10,166 bases of DNA, taken from positions 1 to 10,166 of the forward strand of contig JAFGJP010000178.1 of assembly GCA_016929035.1 (NCBI GenBank). The letters run 5' to 3'. The notes under the pieces are model-generated. The model made no database searches, was not told the DNA's origin, and saw nothing but the letters and a program-made list of their open reading frames with translations. Each line of letters begins with the position of its first letter. Position 1 is the stretch's first letter. Source of the DNA: Candidatus Auribacterota bacterium. Its GTDB lineage: Bacteria > Auribacterota > JAFGBW01 > JAFGJP01. This document shows, piece after piece, positions 6,628-10,166 of this stretch. The position numbers were made by a program, and so were the translations under genes.

Positions 6628-6692
6628 TGTAACAACCACATAAAATTTCCAATTTTTGAATCTCCTAACCTTTTCCTTGAGTCTTGTGTCTG

Positions 6693-8111
6693 TTACAGCT
6701 TTTCCCTTCCGTACTTATCCTCAAACCGCCTGATATCATCTTCGCCGATATAATCTCCCAGCTGGACCTCGATGATCTCGAGAGCCTTTTTCCCGGGATT
6801 CTGCAGCTGGTGAAGAGATTTGACCGGAACAAAAGTGCTTTCTCCTTCCTGAAGAAGAACGACTTCCTCTCCAATCCGCACCTTCGCTATTCCCCGGATA
6901 ACGACCCAGTGCTCTGAACGGCTGTTGTGAAGCTGCAGGCTCAGAGATTCGCCCGGGTTGACGACAAGCCTTTTTATTTTATATCGAGGTCCGCTCTCAA
7001 GAATCGTATAGCTGCCCCATGGCCTATAGGATGTTGTCCTTTCTACCGCCTCCTTGCGGCCCTTTTTGTTCAGCTGAGACACGATTTTTTTGACCTTGGA
7101 GACATCTTTGTTGCTTGAAACAAAAACAACATCATCGCTTCCGACAACTGTCACGTCGCTCATTCCCGAACAGGCGATAAGGCCCTTTTCGCATATAACG
7201 AGCGAGCTTCTCATATCCGTAGCCACGACGTCACCTATAAAGACATTCTGGTCTTTGTCCTTCGGGCAGGATTTATAGAACACATTCCAGTCATTGATGT
7301 CAAGAAGCCGAAAAGGGGCCGGCACAAGAACAAGATGCGCTTCTTTTTCCAGAATGGCGCGATCGATCGAAACAGAGGGGACTCTTTTCAAGGAAGCGCT
7401 CAAGGCATCGCTTCCCGATAGTTCGGCCGAACGTAAAATTTTGAAGATATCCGGCACAAATTTCTTGAACGCCTGCAAAATGGTCTCTACCTGAAAAAGA
7501 AGCATGCCGGTATTCCAGTACCAGGATTCATCCCGCACAAACTCCGTCACCTTCTCTTCGGATGGCTTTTCTATGAACTTTTCTATGTCAAATGCCGGCT
7601 CGCTTTTTTCCTGCGAAGAAAAAAAACGCTTTCCTTTTTTTATGTACCCGTAATCCGTGAGAGGCATAAGAGGCCTGACGCCGAAGATCACGATCTTGCC
7701 TTTCTTCGCGTAGCGGCACGCGCTTTTTATAAAAGCGCTGAACTTCTGCGCTTCCCTGATATGCTGGTCTGACGGGCAGACAAGAACAATATCTTTTTCG
7801 CCTGCTTCTTTCTGTTTCAGTATCCGGAAAACCGAGAGAAGCAGGGCAGGCGCCGTGTTGCGGGCCAAGGGTTCTATAATAATGTTTTCTTCAGGGATGG
7901 AGAATTCCTGAAGGACTTTTCTTACAGTGAAAAAATAGTCCTTTCCCGTCGACACGAAAATCTCCTCAGGCTTTGAAACGAGCAGGGCCCTCTTCACGGC
8001 CTGATAAAAAAAAGACTTCGCATTAATCTCCATAAACTGCTTCGGAAAGTCTTTACGTGAAAGAGGCCAAAGGCCTTCTCCTTTTCCCCCTGCAAGAATA
8101 ATCACTTTCAT
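6693..8111 (-). CDS. manC: Mannose-1-phosphate guanylyltransferase / mannose-6-phosphate isomerase (bifunctional, ManC/AlgA type)
   Basis: At 472 aa it has the full length of the bifunctional type II enzyme that makes GDP-mannose from mannose-6-P (or fructose-6-P) in the cytoplasm. The N-terminal nucleotidyltransferase domain (about 1-290) shows LAGGKGEGLWPLSR at 6-19, FPKQF with K24, EPLARNTAPA at 80-89, FIEKPS at 179-184 and WYWNTGM at 197-203. The C-terminal cupin isomerase domain (about 360-468) shows YRPWGSY at 362-368, the metal region SLQLHNSRSEHWVV and the signature ending EVQLGDYIGEDDI. An oddity: the nucleotide-binding signature normally reads GxGTRLWP, but here Thr-Arg is replaced by Glu-Gly (12-13), and the usual Gly of TGYGYI is Asp153. 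The isomerase half is well conserved, so guanylyltransferase activity may be altered. AAGGAG sits five bases before the ATG, which overlaps the galE stop as ATGA. Confidence 0.93.
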   Translation of the reverse strand: MKVIILAGGKGEGLWPLSRKDFPKQFMEINAKSFFYQAVKRALLVSKPEEIFVSTGKDYFFTVRKVLQEFSIPEENIIIEPLARNTAPALLLSVFRILKQKEAGEKDIVLVCPSDQHIREAQKFSAFIKSACRYAKKGKIVIFGVRPLMPLTDYGYIKKGKRFFSSQEKSEPAFDIEKFIEKPSEEKVTEFVRDESWYWNTGMLLFQVETILQAFKKFVPDIFKILRSAELSGSDALSASLKRVPSVSIDRAILEKEAHLVLVPAPFRLLDINDWNVFYKSCPKDKDQNVFIGDVVATDMRSSLVICEKGLIACSGMSDVTVVGSDDVVFVSSNKDVSKVKKIVSQLNKKGRKEAVERTTSYRPWGSYTILESGPRYKIKRLVVNPGESLSLQLHNSRSEHWVVIRGIAKVRIGEEVVLLQEGESTFVPVKSLHQLQNPGKKALEIIEVQLGDYIGEDDIRRFEDKYGREKL

Positions 8112-9148
8112 AGGCTCTCCTTAATGTCCTCTTCTTTCATATGCTTCCCCTGCGTCCTTCGGGATTCAAGGTCATTGCCGGCAAAACGCCACGACGTCTC
8201 GATCATCACTCTCATATCGGCTTTCGGCTCCCATGAAAGGACCTTTTTTGCCCTTGAGAAATCGGCGACAAGCCTCGCCGGATCCCCTGGACGCCGGACC
8301 GCCACCCTGACCGGAATTTCTCTTTGCGTTATTTTTTCAGCCAGACGGATAATCTCTTTCACAGAATATCCTTTTCCGCTTCCAAGGTTGAAGATCCCGG
8401 CAGCCTTTTTCTCTCTCAGGGCGCCAAGCGCAAGATAGTGTGCCTCGCACAGGTCACAGACATAAATAAAATCCCTGACGCATGTCCCGTCGGCCGTCGG
8501 ATAATCATCTCCAAAAATGCACAGTTCCTTCTGCACCCCGAGGACCGAGGAAATAATATTGGGTACCAAATGCGTTTCCTGAGGATGCTTTTCTCCGATT
8601 TCAGCAGATGGGTGTGCGCCGGCGGCATTGAAATACCTGAGAGAGACCACCGGAAGGCCAAACCGTCTTGACGCATCGTTAAGCATGCATTCACAGACCA
8701 GTTTCGTCTGCCCGTAAGGATTGACCGGGCGAAGAAGAGATTCCTCCCGGATGGGAATATGTTCTGGTTCCCCGTACACGGCTGCTGTGGAAGAAAAAAT
8801 AAAACCTTTCACTGAATGACTCACGCATTCCTTGAGAAGGTTCAGGCAGCCCAGAATGTTGTTCTCATAATATTCCAGCGGCTTTTCCAGGGATTCAGTG
8901 ACGATGCTTTGAGCGGCAAAATGCATAACATATTGTATGGGAAATTGTTGAAAAAGACGCGCAACATCCTGCGGGTTTCGCAGATCTCCCTTGAAAAAAG
9001 GGACATCATGAGGGACGAATTCACGGTATCCCGTAGAGAGGTTATCAAGAACAACGGGCTTTTCCTCTTTCTCGATGAGATAGCGTGCCATATGAGAGCC
9101 AATATAACCGGCTCCCCCTGTGACAAGTATGTTTCCAGGACCAGCCAT
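8108..9148 (-). CDS. galE: UDP-glucose 4-epimerase
   Basis: The product is 346 aa from ATG 9148, the normal size of GalE, a cytoplasmic NAD-dependent short-chain dehydrogenase/reductase that interconverts UDP-glucose and UDP-galactose. Motifs in order: Rossmann GGAGYIG at 11-17, DNLSTG at 35-40, HFAAQSIVTESLEKP at 76-90, FSSTAAVYGEP with the active-site Ser/Thr near 120-121, catalytic YxxxK in NPYGQTK (Y145, K149), LRYFNAAGAHP, and the epimerase-typical YPTADGTCVRDFIYVCDL. About 20 charged residues trail the conserved fold. A TTG codon at 9163 would add five residues, but the known family begins close to the ILVTGG strand and the ATG at 9148 overlaps the stop of a small upstream frame, favouring 9148. 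It heads the galE-manC pair and points to hexose supply for surface polysaccharide. Relatives acting on UDP-GlcNAc cannot be excluded. Confidence 0.94.
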   Translation of the reverse strand: MAGPGNILVTGGAGYIGSHMARYLIEKEEKPVVLDNLSTGYREFVPHDVPFFKGDLRNPQDVARLFQQFPIQYVMHFAAQSIVTESLEKPLEYYENNILGCLNLLKECVSHSVKGFIFSSTAAVYGEPEHIPIREESLLRPVNPYGQTKLVCECMLNDASRRFGLPVVSLRYFNAAGAHPSAEIGEKHPQETHLVPNIISSVLGVQKELCIFGDDYPTADGTCVRDFIYVCDLCEAHYLALGALREKKAAGIFNLGSGKGYSVKEIIRLAEKITQREIPVRVAVRRPGDPARLVADFSRAKKVLSWEPKADMRVMIETSWRFAGNDLESRRTQGKHMKEEDIKESL

Positions 9149-9171
9149 CAGTCGGATTGACAATCTGTCAT
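9148..9171 (-). CDS. Possible 7-residue leader peptide coupled to galE
   Basis: ATG at 9171 opens a short frame encoding MTDCQSD, ending in TGA whose last base is the A of the galE ATG (TGATG). A CAGGG purine stretch stands four bases before this ATG, while galE's own ATG has no visible ribosome site. This would fit translation of galE by re-initiation. The frame is too short for coding statistics, and chance is a real alternative. Confidence 0.3.
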   Translation of the reverse strand: MTDCQSD

Positions 9172-9237
9172 GTTACCCTGTTTTATCGCAAGAACTTTTT
9201 TTAGTGCACGAGTTTATGAATTGATTGATTTTAAAGC

Positions 9238-9245
9238 ATTATAAT
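9238..9245. promoter_or_regulatory. Palindromic ATTATAAT giving a TATAAT -10 box on both strands
   Basis: ATTATAAT is its own reverse complement, so TATAAT occurs at 9240-9245 on plus and 9243-9238 on minus. It lies in the AT-rich gap (9172-9318) between galE and the divergent gene at 9319, where both need a promoter. No good -35 box is found at 16-18 bases on either side (TTGATT at 9221 is only 13 bases away on plus), so the assignment is tentative. Confidence 0.35.
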
Positions 9246-9318
9246 CTTATTATTGCATAAAAACATAAAATAAAATACAATCAACTAAAATAAACGTTCA
9301 ACAAAATTTTTTTTATAA

Positions 9319-10166
9319 ATGGAATCCCAGCCAAAAACAACTTTTTTGAGAGACCTTCTTGTTATTATTTTTATATTTGCTCTTCTTCTTGCGCTCATCG
9401 TCGGAGGAACTGTCCTGATCTTCAAAAATTTCGTTAAAACTCATAAAGAGCCCCTGGTCGAGACAGTGAAGCCGTCTTCGGAAGAGCCCGGCTTTTTGGA
9501 AGAAGGGATACCTCAAGCGCCTCTTGCGGCGCCGGAATCTCCTTCAGAAGAGATCAAAAAAATGCAGATGGAAAAAGAGCCTTCCCCTGAAGAGGAAGAG
9601 GCACCATCTACGGAAGAGCAAGAAGCCTCTCTTCCTGAAGAGGCGATTCAAAGCCCAATGGAACCTGCTCCTTTGCCAGCCACGGAAAAGGACGTGGATG
9701 AAACCGCTCCTCAGCCGGTGGAAGACGTTTTTACGCCTACTGAAGAAATAGATATCCCGTCTTCACCGGATGACGTCCGCGCACCGGACAGAAGCATGCC
9801 TGACGTTCCCGAAGAATCTTCCGGGCAAAAGACAAAAAAAGATTTCATGGAGGCAGTATCTGATCTGGGCGCTTCTCCTTCGGACACAGCACAGCCGCCT
9901 GCCGCACCTGTCCAGGAACAGCAGGACAAGATCACTATCATCCACCTGAAGAACGGCCATCAGCTGGAAGGCCGGATCATCCAGCAAAAGGACGATCTGA
10001 CCGTACTTGAATACGAAGGAGCAACGGTCGAGATCAGGCAGGAAGAAATCGATAATATCGAACACATCACCCTGAAGGAATACGAAAAGCGGCTCGATAT
10101 CAGCAGGGAGATCATCGCACCGGAATTCGTGTCCGGGCAGGAAGTCATTGTCGTCACCTACGACGA
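9319..10166 (+). CDS. Membrane-anchored protein with Pro/Glu-rich linker and small beta-rich domain, 3' end cut by window
   Basis: The frame is open for 282 codons and leaves the window without a stop. A TAA codon directly before the ATG (9316-9318) fixes the start, although there is no ribosome site, only an A/T-rich leader. Residues 13-39 form one membrane helix (LLVIIFIFALLLALIVGG within it) after a short N-terminus, so the rest probably lies outside the cytoplasm. Residues about 43-203 are a low-complexity linker dominated by Glu, Pro and Ser. Residues about 204-250 look like a small beta-barrel domain: ITIIHLKNGHQLEGRII, a turn, LTVLEYEGATVEIRQEEIDNIE. The pattern hLKNGxxhEGxI...V.h....hE.IE recurs in hypothetical proteins of several environmental phyla, with an SH3/Sm-like fold suspected. 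What follows (EFVSGQEVIVVTYD) is too short to judge. No function can be assigned. Confidence 0.8.
   Translation, partial: MESQPKTTFLRDLLVIIFIFALLLALIVGGTVLIFKNFVKTHKEPLVETVKPSSEEPGFLEEGIPQAPLAAPESPSEEIKKMQMEKEPSPEEEEAPSTEEQEASLPEEAIQSPMEPAPLPATEKDVDETAPQPVEDVFTPTEEIDIPSSPDDVRAPDRSMPDVPEESSGQKTKKDFMEAVSDLGASPSDTAQPPAAPVQEQQDKITIIHLKNGHQLEGRIIQQKDDLTVLEYEGATVEIRQEEIDNIEHITLKEYEKRLDISREIIAPEFVSGQEVIVVTYD

Noticed and set aside
6642..6656. AAAATT-TCC-AATTTT hairpin as terminator after manC
   Set aside because: Only six A-T pairs and no G+C-rich stem; too weak to act as an intrinsic terminator.
9192..9197. GAACTT on the plus strand as an ECF -35 box for the right-edge gene
   Set aside because: No matching -10 element at the expected distance, and it is about 120 bases from the start codon.
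9313..9516. Minus-strand frame of 67 codons opposite the right-edge gene
   Set aside because: The plus-strand frame from 9319 stays open for 282 codons with a clear membrane helix and domain structure.

Overview
The window looks like a piece of a Gram-negative-type bacterial genome of moderate G+C: several products carry export signals or membrane anchors, and there is an ECF sigma factor paired with a membrane-spanning anti-sigma factor. No marker gene fixes the taxon. Gene style (exported TPR protein, LKNG...EGRI-type membrane-anchored protein, intergenic palindromes of the CCTTCGA...TCCTGAG kind) would fit an uncultured lineage such as Omnitrophota or a Desulfobacterota relative, but this is only an impression. 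Nine genes of substantial size are supported, two of them cut by the window edges, plus one possible 7-codon leader ORF. All but the last gene lie on the minus strand.

Right to left on the minus strand, the first block is galE (UDP-glucose 4-epimerase) followed by manC (GDP-mannose pyrophosphorylase / phosphomannose isomerase), joined by a 4-nt ATGA overlap. Together they would supply UDP-galactose and GDP-mannose for surface polysaccharide. After a 134-bp gap comes an ECF sigma factor gene overlapping by 20 nt with its presumed anti-sigma partner (zinc-binding cytoplasmic domain, one membrane helix, long charged extracytoplasmic region). A 315-bp gene-free spacer follows; it holds three successive inverted repeats.

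The second block (about 4499 down to 1 and beyond) is a tight five-gene set: exported thermonuclease-like protein, long-chain acyl-CoA-synthetase-like AMP-forming ligase, small four-helix membrane protein, exported TPR protein, and a SprT-like zinc metalloprotease that runs off the left edge. Gaps are 12, 10 and 42 bp and the last pair overlaps by 17 nt, so co-transcription is likely, though the shared function is not evident.

At the right end a divergent plus-strand gene begins at 9319 after an AT-rich 147-bp region. It encodes a membrane-anchored protein with a long Pro/Glu-rich linker and a small beta-rich domain, and is cut by the right edge.

Nothing here proves a new defence or mobile system. 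The points most worth checking are the degenerate nucleotidyltransferase signature in ManC, the leader ORF coupled to galE, the array of palindromes after the anti-sigma gene, and the odd company kept by the SprT-like protease.
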